The notes under the pieces: model-generated
The model's input: only the letters and a program-made list of their open reading frames with translations
What the model was told of the DNA's origin: nothing
The model's database searches: none
Part shown: positions 1 to 12,134 of the stretch, one piece after another
How positions within the stretch are numbered: position 1 is the first letter of the stretch
Layout: the number at the start of each line of letters is the position of its first letter
Made by a program: the position numbers and the translations under genes
From: Sycon ciliatum
Lineage: Eukaryota > Porifera > Calcarea > Leucosolenida > Sycettidae
Length of the DNA: 64,000 bases
Direction of reading: 5' to 3'
NCBI RefSeq assembly: GCF_964019385.1
Contig: NC_088643.1
Coordinates: 75,635,096-75,699,095, forward strand

Positions 1-504
1 TCCAGCCACATCCTTCTTAGATTTGGGAAGGAGCCATTTCAGCGGCGAGAAAACAAACGTGAGAAACAGCAACTTGACGAAGAAGGAGATGAATTCAAAG
101 AATAGGCGGATTGCCTGCAACATTTTTGATTCGGATCACACCACGTCTTTCCTCTTTAGTTAGCACTAGCAGACTATGATTCAGGATTTTTACTTGTAGA
201 CACAGCTCAAAGATCTACCAGACAATTTGACATCTAACTCTCTACCTCTCTGGGAGAACAGCGTCAAGACGACTTTGTCACTACAACCTGGCGAATATGT
301 TGAGCACACTACACATCTTGCTCAGTATTGACCCTTGTCTGTCAAAAACTTGGAAAATCTCTGAAGTCGGATCTGCTGTCATCAAACAAGCTAGCTGCAT
401 GCACAAGATCAATACAAGACTCACAGTCACCGAGTCACCGCCGGTCACCTCGTCCTTGCAGTTGCATCATAATCCATGAATGCATGATGTCAGGTGGGCC
501 GCGG

Positions 505-547
505 GCATGCGCAATTGCGCATGCGGCACGTGCCTCGTCTGACGTCA
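505..547 (+). promoter_or_regulatory. Promoter-like cluster of three palindromes (NRF1-like, E-box, CRE)
   Basis: Three perfect palindromes lie within 43 bp: a 20-bp palindrome at 505-524 made of two inverted GCATGCGCA half-sites (NRF1-like), GGCACGTGCC at 525-534 (a CACGTG E-box core), and TGACGTCA at 540-547 (a full CRE). The cluster lies about 330 bp upstream of the first in-frame ATG of the RhoGAP gene. Such sites are typical of TATA-less promoters of growth-related animal genes. Assignment to this gene is inferred from position and strand. Confidence 0.6.
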
Positions 548-872
548 CGTATACTACTACGTCGTTCACACTCACAGAGGTCATCAGACGTTACCAGTGG
601 TTACGTTGACAGTTCAACGACGACGGACTGACGTTCCAGAAAGGGACCAAATCCGATACTAGTATCCGGGAAATTCAAAATAATTCAAAAAATGCTGTTG
701 CCGGTTTCGGTTGCAACCAGAGCTGGGCGGCTTCTTTGCAACAAGGAGAACGTTTCTTGTAGAGAAGAGGGAGATTTTTGGGATTGAAAAACCTTGTGTA
801 GTTCTAGGTAAAGAGGAAATCCGAGCCTTTTTACCACTTGGCTCGTCTCCAATTTCTGTCGTAGCAGCTGTT

Positions 873-3800
873 ATGGATATTCTGGATAGTTCCTGTGTCT
901 CAACCAACTCAGCTGTCAGAATAAACATCTACGAGAAGCTGTCCTCCATGGGAGTGGCGCTCCCAGATGAAGGAACGCTACATCTTCGGTCCTCTTTAGA
1001 GGATTCTTCAATAACATCTCCGGTGACCACTCCAAAGCCTAAGAAGAGACGAGTAAGTAGCATCTCCCGTTTCGAATCCGATTTTGTTCAATCGCCAGCT
1101 GCTTTCGCAAAGTTTGCTCCAACATACAATGTATGCCGTGGAGCGGAGTGAAGTCTCCGTGTGTCAATCTGTTGAATACATGTAATCGGCGGACATACCG
1201 AATGTAATCGTGCGGGTTGCCTGTACTCGGGTACTTGTCTTTCATCCAATCAGTTCAGCTGCAAATCGAGACCCTCTGCAATTATTTGAATCTGGAGTTC
1301 CAACTCGGGACATCCGCTGAGCGCTGGTGGATGATTGGGTGTTTCTCTTTCCCAAGGGTTTACATGAAAGTCCATGCATGGGATGTGTGTTTTTTGCATT
1401 CTGCAAGTCATTGAAATGGGGTGAAAGAATTATTTGCGATGGGCAAGAATCTCTGCTGATTTCTTGTTCTACTCTTTCTTATCTTGTATTTAAATAATCG
1501 ACGTGGAGACAACAATTTTATAATAGCAATAAAGAGAACAAATTCTGCAGTCATCGCCACGCTACAACGAAGTCATGAAAGTTTACCAGAATTAATTTTC
1601 TTGTCACATTCATCAGTGGAAAGTCGTGACTGAAGAGTAACCATGCTGAACAATGATTAAATATACATTCAATGATGTGTTACGAGAACAAAATACAGTG
1701 CCAAAATAGAATGAGGGAAGGTGAGACAATAGAAGTGAAGTGAGAGCTAAGTGCAACGGCGGGTGAGAAACTATTAATTATAACGCTTGTATTTCTTACT
1801 ATTTCTTGTGATTGTATAAATGGCACACCCAGAGCCTAGGCTCAGTGCAGTGTTGGTAGACACTGGTGTTCTGCAGCTTTGGTGTGATCATCAGTTGAAT
1901 GTTCATTCAGTGTGGCATGACTTATGATCGTGTGGCATGACTTATGATCATGGGTCATGGGACAGGATATCATATAGCGCCTCACCGTCACGGTAGATGA
2001 TAAATAGGATGAAGGAAACATGGACAAACCTGTAAAGTAAAATGTCGGTGCACCGACTGCCATCGTCATTACTCTTTGCTTTCTTGTACACGTGTGCAAG
2101 CCTTGAAACTCTCTTTCTAATCACAGGAAAATGTACATCATTACTGTTCAAGCTGCGACGCTGTTCTGATTGGACATCATGTCACATGCACTTGATACAG
2201 CTATACACACATTCTCAATTAATGAAAATACAATGTGGTGTGCAATCACCGAAATAGCCTGCAGTATGAACATAAAATCCATCATCAAAAGTTTGGCTGT
2301 AGGTGCACCCCTCCCCTTCCAGGTTTCGCAAGGTCTGAACTGATCTGTCCCTGCACATTTCCATATACGAAGCACAGCGTGCACTTGGAATTTTAGAGCC
2401 TAAAGCATCATGCTATCTACTGTTGTGGACATGGAAATCCGGTCACACGTCTAGCGGCCCCATGGCGCTGGCCATGCAGCCGTGGATAAACGGTGCACAC
2501 ATGCATTTTTATGCGCTGCAGCGCGCTGGGCGCATCGGATCAACATGTGCACTGCATGCGCGCAGCGGTCTGTACACGCTGAGGGCGCCGGCCCCGGTCA
2601 ATCGACTGGATTTCCATGTCCGCTATAGTATGTGTACACGTGTGGTCCCAGAAAATACGACAGTCATTACTCAGATAACAACATGTTAGATGCGGTGTGT
2701 GTGTGTGCCGTACCACTATGGAGCTGTGTCAAAGAGAGTTGCTGTGGAGGGCAAAGTGCAATGCTACTTGCCCTATATCACGTGAAAGAAAAGTAGAACC
2801 CGGAAAGGTTAAGGCGGCTCGAAAAGAGTGCTCCATGTCCAAAGCCATACCGGGTCTCATCAAAGCAATTTTTCTGTTGATTGTGCATGGATTCTAGAAT
2901 ACAGTGTGAGCTGTAACTTTCCTGTCCTGCTACTTGAAAAGAGAGTAATGCTTCTCAACTGGTTCTGCACCTTTGCCTGTTTGATAATGTTCATGTGCAG
3001 ATGACCGTGAACGAGCGTGAGTGCTGTTTTGGCGTGGCCCTCCCCGAAACGAATCACCTGGCAATGGTGAGACTGGACGAGAAGACCACAGCACGAGTGC
3101 CAGGGTAAGAACTGCACCACAGTCACTGATGCCTGTCTCGCTATCTGGTTTCATCTTGCCACTAACGCCTGATTTCGAATGTACATGTGCATGGTTGTGA
3201 TCACCAGGTGCAGGCTGCAGGTCACTTGCAGGTCACTTGTATGCATTTCTTCTACATACATACATGTATACAGTCATGTACATGTATACACTGACTGCAC
3301 TCTTGATAAGTTGATATATTCTATTGTGCAATGCTACACTGCATGACTTGGTCATCTGCTAGGACGTACCACGCACACGGGCAGGCTGCTGGCGTGTGTG
3401 CTCTGCGTGTCGGCTGGATCGTCGATTGAGACACTGCACGGGCTTAGCAGTGTTTTCCCCCCACATGGCTACTGTTTGTGCTTACTGCAGAGCGCTGGTG
3501 ACAATGGTGGAGTTTCTTGAGGAGCACATACAAATGGAGGGCATTTTTCGCAAGACCGGCTCCCTACCTCGTCAGAAGCAGTTGCGGGTGAGCTCTCTTT
3601 CGTGCCTCAATGTTGAAATCTGATGCTGCATTGCAGGGTCTCACGACCATAGCAGAGACACTTGGCACTAAACGCAGACTCAATTGTAACAATTTAACAA
3701 ACGCATAATGTCAGTATATGTTGCCGGGTGATTGCTTGTACGGTATGTGTGTTTTATCCATGAAACCTGAAAACTGTGGTCAAACATCTCGCATTCTATG

Positions 3801-6800
3801 ACACAATATTATTCTGGTGTTTTTTGCACGTTGAAGATTTACACGAACTCATATAACCTGTGCACTTTGCACATCACTATAAAATTCCACGGGGCCTATT
3901 GTTTACATTCCGCCTTCCACGCTTTCTCCGGTGCAGTGACTATCCAGTGCTAACCCTGTTGTGTTTTGCCTGCTCGGCACAGGTTCAACTTTGCCGGGAG
4001 TGTTATTTGCAGGAAGATGCATCGGCCCACGATATTGCAAACCTCCTGAAGGTCTACTTCCGTGAGCTGCCCATCTGCCTCTTCTTAAATCAGCTGCTGA
4101 GTTCGTTTATTTTCGTCGCTCACAATTTCCAGCACTCGCCGACGCTGATGGATCGACTACTGCTGGACTTGTGTTTGCTGTTGCCGGAAAGTCATCAGTT
4201 TGTCCTCCAGTACACATTACAGTAAGCACCGGTGTATGCATCTGCAAAACTCTTTGTTGGTATTTGGCTCTTCACGGCCGGGGCAAGCGACAGCATGTCA
4301 CAATAATCACGTTTATATAGGCTGCATTGTGTTGGCGTCTTCTCTCCAGGGCTGAGAATTGTTCTAGCATATAGATACTAAGTACTGTACTGTGCATTGC
4401 AGAAGTGCTCTGTGGGGTCTTCTGGCAAGAAATCCGTACTGAAATCTTCACACAGCTTTTACCAGGCTGGTGTGTCCAGTACAGTACTGAGTAAAGAGAG
4501 AGATTTTGCAGAGCGAACGTTCGCGCGAATTTTCGTTTGACGTCACGAAAAGCGAAACTTCGTGCGAACGTTTGCAGTTTTGAACGCGAAAGTTGCAGGA
4601 AACGCGAAACAAACTTTCGCAGTAATTTTCGCTCTTTGTGGACCGCTGGTCAGCCTGGTGCACGGTGAGCGACCCTCAATCTTCATGTTTGTGCTGGATC
4701 TCTACTCTTGGCTTGGTCCGCGAGTGCTAGCTTCCCGATACTTTTGGCAGCCCGTGTTGTTTCATCTCCAGAACCATCTCCGATCTCCTGCTTGCTCGTC
4801 TTCTCACTGCTCAGAATCGGTTACATCAATGATGCCTTTTTGAATCTCAGGTGTTGATGCGCAAGATTACGGCACAAGCCAACCCGGCCCGTTTGTCTGT
4901 GGGTCTCCGGCCATGGACAACGTAGTCAAAGAGCTCTCGTCTCAGGCCGTGACTCAGGCAGGGTACCTGGTGCGCGTGCCGCCACTCGCGACAAACAAAT
5001 AATCGGATGGAGAACACTTCTCAAAAACAAGCGAGTGCACACGAAATTTTCTTGGAGCGAGAAACATGCAAACATTCGCAGTAATTTTCGCTCTTTGTGG
5101 ACTGTTCGTGTGCGGTGAGCCACCCTCAATCCTCATGTTTGTGCTTGATCTCTACTCTTGGCTTGGTCCGCGGGTGCTAGCTTTCCTATACTTGTGGCAG
5201 CCCGTGTTGCTTCATCTCCGGAACCATCCCCGATCTCCTGCCTGCTCGTCTTCTCACTGCACAGAGTCGGTTACATCAACAATGCCTTTTTGAATTTCAG
5301 GTGTTGATGCGCCAGATTACGGCACAAGCCAACCCGTTTGTCTGTGAGTCTCCGGCCATGGACAAGGTAGTCAAAGAGCTCTCGTCTCAGGCCATGACTC
5401 AGGGTGCCGTCACTCGCAACAACAAAATAATCGGATGAAGACCACTTCTCAAACAAGCGAGTGCACGCGAAAATTCCTTGGAGCGAAAAACATGCAAAAC
5501 ACAAATTTCGCGCCAACGTTCGCAATAGTTTTCGCAACCCGGAACGCGAAAATCATTGCGAACGTTCGCTCTGCAAAACCTCTCTAAGGATTGCTTGGGT
5601 GGTGGCTTGGTGAACTTGCTGTGTATGGTGGAGTGCAGTCTGAAATACATTGAACTCTCTTCATGGCCTCACATTGCACTATGGCCCACACAGAGTCAGG
5701 TGCAAGCAGCCAGATCAGGCGAGGTTGAAGGAGTTCCCCTTAGATCGGGATGTGCTTTTGAACTCGGTATCAATGCGCGGATGGCGTAAATTTCTGAGAC
5801 GAATATTGCCTTTTCACCTTTCCAGGTTTTTCTACAGGGTATCGCGGGAGTCAGAAAGCAATCTCATGGATCTTGACAACCTAGCCGTGGTACTAACACC
5901 CAATCTCATGCCATCGATGGACGCTGCGTGTCCAGACTTGGAACTCAGAACAACGGTCGTAAAGATCCTTATTCGCCAATCGCGGTGGCTATCACGACGG
6001 AGGCGCGAGGTCCTGCGCGGAAATCTCGACCGCGTTCAGTCTCTTTCGAGTCTGAAGAGCGGTACTAGTGAGGATTCCATGTCGCACAAAGCCAGGAAAA
6101 TCCGACGACGACCATCTTTCAAAGGTACGTTATCTTACTTACTGGGGTAGCTTTAATTTTCTGCGTCCGTGCCGTGATCTCTAGGGTCAGAAGTGGTGTT
6201 TACAAGTAAGTGCAATGACCTCTAGGGCCAGGGGTGGTGTGTAAGCGCAATGCATGCAGCTATTATTCTGACTTGGTGTACTGTTGTGCGAGATTGCAAG
6301 GGAAGGAGACTTTATTGTAAAAAATATATAAAAAAGGACCAAGGACCTACAAGCTACGCTATAATGTCCACTAACACCGCCAGTTACTTAACAATGAGCT
6401 CATGCGATAACATCGCACGGCACTGACACTTTTCTTTACTATAAGTTAATCCTTGGCTCTCCATCCAAACGAGACTTTGTGATAATTTCTTTTGTTGTTG
6501 ACTTTTTCTCTCGCTCCATCCAGATCTCGGCCACATGGCGATACGAAAAGGGTACGTCCATAAATCCATAATTAGACTTGTTTCTCAGGATTGATTGGTA
6601 GGAGTTGCATTTGCCCCATGATCCTAGAGGTTGGTTGTATTCCTGCTGATTCAGAAACGTCTAATCTGACTGACCCTCGTGCAAATATTATCGATCGGTA
6701 GTGTTCATATTAAATGAATTTACTTTTGATCAACTCACGCCAACTAAGAGACTCTGATCCGCCAGGTCTCCTGTGTGTATGTGGATACAGTTATAATAAT

Positions 6801-7255
6801 CTTCGAATAGCAATGAGCAATGAGTTCTGTATCGTACAAACCTTCCAAGTTGGAAAGCCGTTGTTGTGTGCACCCAAGATATGCTACAGCTAACCGTGGA
6901 ATGGCAATCCCAGTTGTCAATGTCATGCAAAGTCATTGCATGATCTGATCGCCAAGCATTCGGTTCGGACATTTATCATTTAATCATTTGTCTCTCCTCT
7001 CTTCCTGAAATTGATTCGTTTGCATTTTCTCTTCGTGTGCTGGTGTTGATATTGTAGAAAAGCTCTGGCAGCTGAGAACCCCTTAAGACGGAAAGAAACA
7101 TTCAAGGAGAAGAAACCATCGTTGCTGCCTGAAATTCTGAAGCCGAAGAAAACTCTTATTCGGCGCCGATCTCTACGGCTTGCGACTGCTCTTGGAGTCA
7201 GCTCACGACTGAATGTGCCAGATCTAAACTCTTCGCAGCCCGATCCAGCCCGATG
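873..7255 (+). CDS. Rho GTPase-activating protein, ARHGAP11-like, six exons
   Basis: Exons read as 873-1052, 3001-3104, 3491-3587, 3983-4221, 5826-6124 and a last exon ending at the TGA at 7253-7255. Every junction up to exon 5 has GT-AG borders and matching phase (0, 2, 0, 2). The product of about 370 residues has a basic nuclear-signal-like PKPKKRR at the end of exon 1. It then has a RhoGAP domain: the arginine finger in EGIFRKTGS (exon 3), LLKVYFRELP (exon 4), and DLDNLAVVLTPNLM with the conserved Asn (exon 5). The FGV motif before the domain and the basic tail resemble ARHGAP11A more than ARHGAP19. The role is to stimulate GTP hydrolysis by Rho-family GTPases. The ATG at 873 is the first in frame after a stop at 681; the ATG opening exon 2 is an alternative start. 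The last acceptor is unsettled: AAAAG|CT near 7062 keeps the long frame, whereas TAG|AAAAG at 7057 gives an early stop. Confidence 0.8.
4497..5585. mobile_element. TIR-bounded element in RhoGAP intron 4
   Basis: The ends are 28-bp inverted repeats (4497-4524 and 5558-5585) with one mismatch; each tip reads AGAGAG, then A or G, then TTTTGCAGAGCG. AAG flanks both sides and may be a 3-bp target duplication, but this could be chance. The interior holds two tandem copies of a roughly 460-bp unit, beginning near 4616 and 5075, about 85-90% alike by eye. No transposase is seen, so it is non-autonomous. It lies wholly between exon 4 (ends 4221) and exon 5 (starts 5826). Confidence 0.65.
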
Positions 7256-8501
7256 AGTATGAATTGATACTGATCAAAGTGATTTCACGGCATTCTGTTG
7301 ACTACAACCTGGCCAGGTGGCACGTGTTCTGCATGACTTTGCCTTGACCAAGATAGCTTGTGTTCTGGCCGGAGGGCCGTCGACATTTTTCCAAGCTGAT
7401 GTGTCCCCGCAAGTGGCGCTGCTTAGTAAAAGCGATGGCGAAGTGCAAGGGCTGTGACTGTTGCCGAGTGAGCAAGATGCTCGATCTCGCATTAGTGGCT
7501 ATGTTGTCTTCTCTGGACTGCTTTCTTTCGGTTTGGCTGCTGTTGCTGCAGTTGCGGCTACTTCTTTGAAGTACATGAGAAATATTCGTACTTAGATCTT
7601 CTAAACGTTGTACATAATTATGTCTTAGTGTTCTTAGCCTATTTGTTACTCATCCAATAGATTTAGTGCTTGATGTAGGCATATTTTCATTTTGTTTCTT
7701 TCTATGATGAAAACTATCGCGCCATGCAAAAGCATCCAACCACATGAGATTGTAACGTTATAATTATGTTTTTACCCTTTCTCAGACCCCCTCCAACTTG
7801 TGCCTTCTGCATCCAACCTCTTTTTACTACCGCGGTACCTGTACAAGTTCAGTGTGCACTTTACTGCCTGCCTTGCGATTTTTTATTTTGCTTTTCACCT
7901 GGGAGTGGTGGAATACTCCCGCCTTGCTTATCACCATGCGAAAAAAAAATTGTCACGATGTGTCCATGAAAATTGTTCATGCACCATCAGTTTCATACCA
8001 TTTTCATTTTTCATATTGTGCTATCAGCAATGGATCAGTACCTTCCCACATTGAGCCTAGCCAGACTCCCATAATTATTATATATATAATAATATTTCCC
8101 CGCTGTTACGCCTACACTGTAAAATGAAAGCCGAGGGAACAAAAGCTCTGAATGGAAAACTTCTCCTTCCCAACATGTGTGCCTAGGTATTTCCTGTCCT
8201 AACGCTATACATGATACTGTATCAGTAAGGCCGAACAACAGAGTAAGACTTCGTGTCTGAGTTTCACTGGCTTTAGAGTGAGGGATAGGTGCCTTTGTTT
8301 CGTTTTAGTGGAGTGGTTAATTAACTCTAGGGGCTCCCGTAAGGAGACCATACGTCTGCGGGAAACACCCTAGTAAAATAAAAGTTAATGGAAATTTCGG
8401 TATAAAGTACATGTCTCCATGATTATCATCACATACTGTGTACTGTGTATGAGATAAACAAGAGTTTAGTGAGTGGGTTTTGTAGTAACTGTACATGAAA
8501 G
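7256..8501. other. Intergenic stretch without recognisable gene
   Basis: This is the region downstream of the RhoGAP stop codon. It is AT-rich in places (for example 8070-8096) with short unconserved ORFs. I see no domain, repeat family or RNA gene in it. Part of it is probably the 3' UTR of the RhoGAP gene. Confidence 0.5.
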
Positions 8502-8536
8502 CAAGAGCCCATAACCCCAGGGGTTATGGGCTCTTG
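8502..8536. repeat. Perfect 17-bp-arm palindrome
   Basis: Two 17-nt arms (8502-8518 and 8520-8536) flank a single A. The arm begins CAAGAGCCCATAACCCC. The same CAAGAG..CATAA start is found at the tips of the inverted-repeat elements at 16040-16393 and 30030-30315. It may therefore be a residual pair of abutting terminal repeats of that family. Confidence 0.7.
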
Positions 8537-8915
8537 ATGGAAGTCATCAGCACATGAGCACCTTGTACATGTATCTCATCCTGATTGATGCAAGATGTAC
8601 TGGAGTATTCTGATTCCTGTTTCACTGTTTTCAGCTATGTGCACCCTGATTATTATAGTGTTCTGTCCCCTGGAGTTTAGAACATCCTGCGGAATGTTGC
8701 AGAAAAGGTCGAGAAACTTATTTTTTCTGCAAATTTATGATGTGATCCACAGCCAAACCAGCCTGATCATGACGTTCAAAGTACACTTCCGGTCGTTTCC
8801 TTTTTTTTCAACTCAGGATTTCAAATAGTTTTGGTTTTTAAAATTGTTATAGGCCCTTTCAAAACTATAGACGCGTAGTGTTTTGCAAAATTCGATGGGA
8901 TTTATTTAAATATTA

Positions 8916-9678
8916 GGCCAAACTGAGGAAGGTGTGTGGTTCGACTAACATGGACATTTTTTTTACGGGCGGGCGGGCGGATTTTTTTAAAATATATTTT
9001 TAGTACATGTAAATACACTGTACTGCCAGACACCCAGTACATCGGCATTATTACGCAGTGTTATGCCATACATGTTGTATAAAGGGATCACTGGCTAATA
9101 CTTTGAAACATTGTGTGGCAGAAATAAAAAGTAAGTTCGGGAACTACTTCGAAGTACAAATTGTACAATGTACCGGTACATGTATTGCTAGTTTGGTGTC
9201 GGCGTGCACGAATACATGGGCTTTTTTCATCGACGCTTCCTGTGCTTGCACACATGGAGCAGCAACTTACAGGTACAGGTGAAATATCGTTCCCACACGA
9301 GGAAAGTGCAATCTCGTCTATCCTTCATCCCAAAACAGAAGGCCGTCCTTAATCTGGAACGAGGCAATCACTCTCAACCGGACGGTCACTTCAAAATAAG
9401 TCTCGCCAGTCTGCCGGTGGTCGTATCGAGTAGAGTCTACTACCAGCACAAGGCAGCAGTCGTACCACTCACTGCACTGCACTGCAGTACAACTACAAGT
9501 CAAGTCCAAAAGGAGCCGCCTGCGTCCGCAGACTCACGCTGCACAGCACGTAGACGTGGACGTGTTCAGTCCACGTACGTCAGTCACACGACAGCCCGCC
9601 GAAAAAAAAGTTACGGTCGGGCTGAAAAATGTACGGTCGGTCGGGTGAGTCGAACCACAGACCTTTTTCAGTGTGGCC
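8916..9678. mobile_element. Harbinger-like MITE nested in the Tc1-like copy
   Basis: Imperfect inverted repeats of about 32 bp start GGCCAAACTGAGGAAGGTGT on the left and GGCCACACTGAAAAAGGTCT on the right (reverse complement). Both are followed by TGGTTCGACT. A TTA target duplication flanks it (8913-8915 and 9679-9681). A TWA target and GGC-type tips fit PIF/Harbinger. No transposase is visible in the 763 bp, so it is non-autonomous. Confidence 0.75.
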
Positions 9679-9719
9679 TTATTAGTTTTTTCTCCAGATT
9701 CCGTCTCTGCATCGCTTCA

Positions 9720-10580
9720 AGGGGAAGTTAAGGCAAAAATTAAAATTTCACCAGTTGTAGTCTTCGGGGTGCTGAGTCGAATGGTCTTGGTCCGAGGAAG
9801 CTGAGACGCTCCCTTCCTACTTGAATCCCAATCGAACTCGCACACTTCCACCGAAACTGGGTGACTGCGCCCTACTAGATGGGGATTTGTATGCAAAATG
9901 TCACTAAAAGCGCCATTTCGTTCTTATAAAAGCACGGATGACCGCGATTGGCCCATATGTTGTAGTCTTTTGGACGCTGAGTCGACTGGTTTTGGTCCGA
10001 AAAGGCTGCGATGCAGCGTTCCTCCTTTATTCCCAATCGAACATGGTTGAAGAAGCGGTCACGTGCTCTTGGGTGCCCAAATCACCTGGTCACCACGCCA
10101 GCAGGCGACAACTTTCACACCAAGGTTCAACTCGAGTTCAACTCGAGTGACAGGACTGCACCCAAAAAAGGTCAAACAGGCTAGTAAGTTGTACCCTGCA
10201 GGCACGGTGACCAGGTGACTGGTGTACGCAGGAGCACGTGACCACTTGTTCGACCATGTTCGATTGGGAATAAAGGAGGAACACTGCATCGCAGCCTTTT
10301 CGGACCAAAACCAGTCGACTCAGCGTCCAAAAGCCTACAACATATGGGCCAATCGCGGTCATCCGTGCTTTTATAAGAACGAAATGGCGCTTTTAGTGAC
10401 ATTTTGCATACAAATCCCCATCTAGTAGGGCGCAGTCACCCAGTTTCGGTGGAAGTGCGCGAGTTCGATTGGGATTCAAGTAGGAAGGGAGCGTCTCAGC
10501 TTCCTCGGACCAAGACCATTCGACTCAGCACCCCGAAGACTACAACTGGTGAAATTTTAATTTTTGCCTTAACTTCCCCT
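9720..10580. mobile_element. Fold-back element with arms of about 420 bp
   Basis: The two halves, roughly 9720-10140 and 10150-10580, are near-perfect reverse complements. For example, the same predicted peptide MTAIGPYVV appears on both strands, at 9938 (+) and 10362 (-). Tips are AGGGGAAGTTAAGG, with a 4-bp TTCA duplication on either side (9716-9719 and 10581-10584). No transposase is present. The superfamily is unresolved; a 4-bp target excludes the classical TA and 8-bp groups. Confidence 0.8.
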
Positions 10581-10924
10581 TTCACAATTCTGGCTATATA
10601 CTTTGTTTTCGCTACAATTGAAGTTTATTTTTAGGCCAGGTTTTCCGGTTTTACATGTAATTTTTGTTTTGAAGGGTTTGACCAGTTTGTTTCGGATTTT
10701 TGCTCCTGCTGAGACAGTGCTGCGCCCAGACCATCGCGGGTGCATTTTTGTACGGGTCCTGGTAGCCTCGTGGTTTCGATCCGTGATTTCCAGTACAAGT
10801 GTGGGGTATTCGAATCCCATCACGCCTCCTGCCTTTTTTTCTCTTCTTTTCTGCATGTTTTGGATCTTGTTGGGTGAAATACAGTAGAGATGATAATTAT
10901 ATGTTCTCTTTTTGATTTGATTTG

Positions 10925-11120
10925 AGCCTCCCTGTTCCCTTCGCCTGACACGACGAGTGACAGTGGTTTCACTCATGCCAGTTGCAAGGTGAGTTCGACG
11001 ACGAGGATTTCGGATACTCAAGCGTCAATCAAAATCCAGCTCTTGTTCGAAGATACAATGAACACGACTAATCATATCTTTCTCGGCATCACTGAGATTC
11101 TTACGGGCCTTGGAAGCCAT
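10925..11120 (-). pseudogene. Remnant of Tc1-like transposase N-terminal HTH region
   Basis: Read on the minus strand from the ATG at 11118-11120, the frame starts MASKARKNLSDAEKDM and stops after about 31 codons. It resumes in another frame with THLATGMSETTVTRRVRR. The latter is a typical helix-turn-helix recognition region of Tc1/IS630 transposases. No DDE catalytic region follows. A shorter relative is present at 17122. Confidence 0.55.
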
Positions 11121-12004
11121 TACAGTCAGGCACTCAGAAAATGCAAGCAAGAAGAAGATTCATTTGAGACTTTCATTTCTTTTGAGACTTTCCTCACACC
11201 TTTTCATTTGCGGCTTTGCGTGTTTTGCATCTTTTGTATTTCCCGCGGCGACGAAGAAAAACCTGAAAAACACATCTGCAAACCAGAAAACACTCATGCA
11301 AAACTCAAGGCTGTCGTGCGCTACAGTACGTACGGCTCGTACGTATGAGTTCACGCGTCTATAGTTTTGAAATGGACTGTAAGGGCAACGCACTTTGGAG
11401 CAGTTGCGGAGATTCTTACATTATACTCATTTTCCTTGCAGCCACATAATTTGCAGCGGTTGGCGCAGAATTATGATTTTGTCACAGAATTCATGAGGAC
11501 AGATTATACCCGCGGGGTAGTTGTATCACACCTAGCTGGAGGTGTTCTAGCTGACTACTGGTCAGGCCAAAACTGCCAGAACCGTATGCCATCTTTCCTC
11601 TTCAAAGTGCCTCCTTGCAGGGCCACCTCTCCATATTTGTAGGTGTTGTTTTCCTTCCGATGAACTGTCCTATTACGTTCACTCAGTAGCACCGGTATAC
11701 ATGTAGCCACCATTGCGGCATGGCATCCTATTTGCAATTTCATTGCTGGGCCCGGCGGCGTTGATTCCGGCCGGCTTACTCAAGTTTTGGTTTTTGCATG
11801 CAAATCCAGGCCCATTGTGGTCAAGCCGTGGCCGGACCAACTTTTTGGACACTCAAGATTGTGCCGGTTTACTGTTGAGGAGATCATAATGTATACCCGG
11901 TAACCCCCACATCATACACACTACACAGACTCAAGTGAAAGTATGAAAGGCTAGACGGTTAATTATGGTCAGACCAATCAAAAGCTGCTTCCGTCGGTCC
12001 TGGA

Positions 12005-12049
12005 ATCAGGGAGTCGTACTCACACCTGGTTTGGGTACGACTCCCTGAT
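12005..12049. repeat. 15-bp-arm stem-loop
   Basis: ATCAGGGAGTCGTAC at 12005-12019 is repeated as a perfect reverse complement at 12035-12049, with a 15-nt loop. It has no adjacent ORF. It could be a tiny inverted-repeat element or the base of a structured RNA. Confidence 0.7.
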
Positions 12050-12134
12050 GCGAATTCATCTAGCCCCTCCCCATTCCACTGCCATTTTGTTGAGCATTCT
12101 TGCTCGTTTGGTTTTGTTCCAACTCACATTCAAT

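Larger units (their letters stand above)
8852..11379 (-). mobile_element. Tc1/mariner-like DNA transposon copy carrying two nested insertions
   Basis: The right end reads ...CTATAGTTTTGAAATGGACTG followed by TA (11380-11381). The left end, near 8852, is a degenerate form of the same inverted repeat (TTTCAAAACTATAGACGCG). The body matches, in inverted orientation, the element at 16864-17532. The match is broken at 8915/9679 and 9719/10581, where two other elements are inserted. The minus strand encodes a decayed helix-turn-helix protein fragment. The TA target duplication, CAGTCC tips and HTH type fit the Tc1/mariner (IS630) superfamily. Confidence 0.7.

Noticed and set aside
10138-10362. Two related ORFs on opposite strands (9938 and 10362) as duplicated genes
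   Set aside because: They are the two arms of the fold-back element; the similarity comes from the inverted repeat, not from coding selection.
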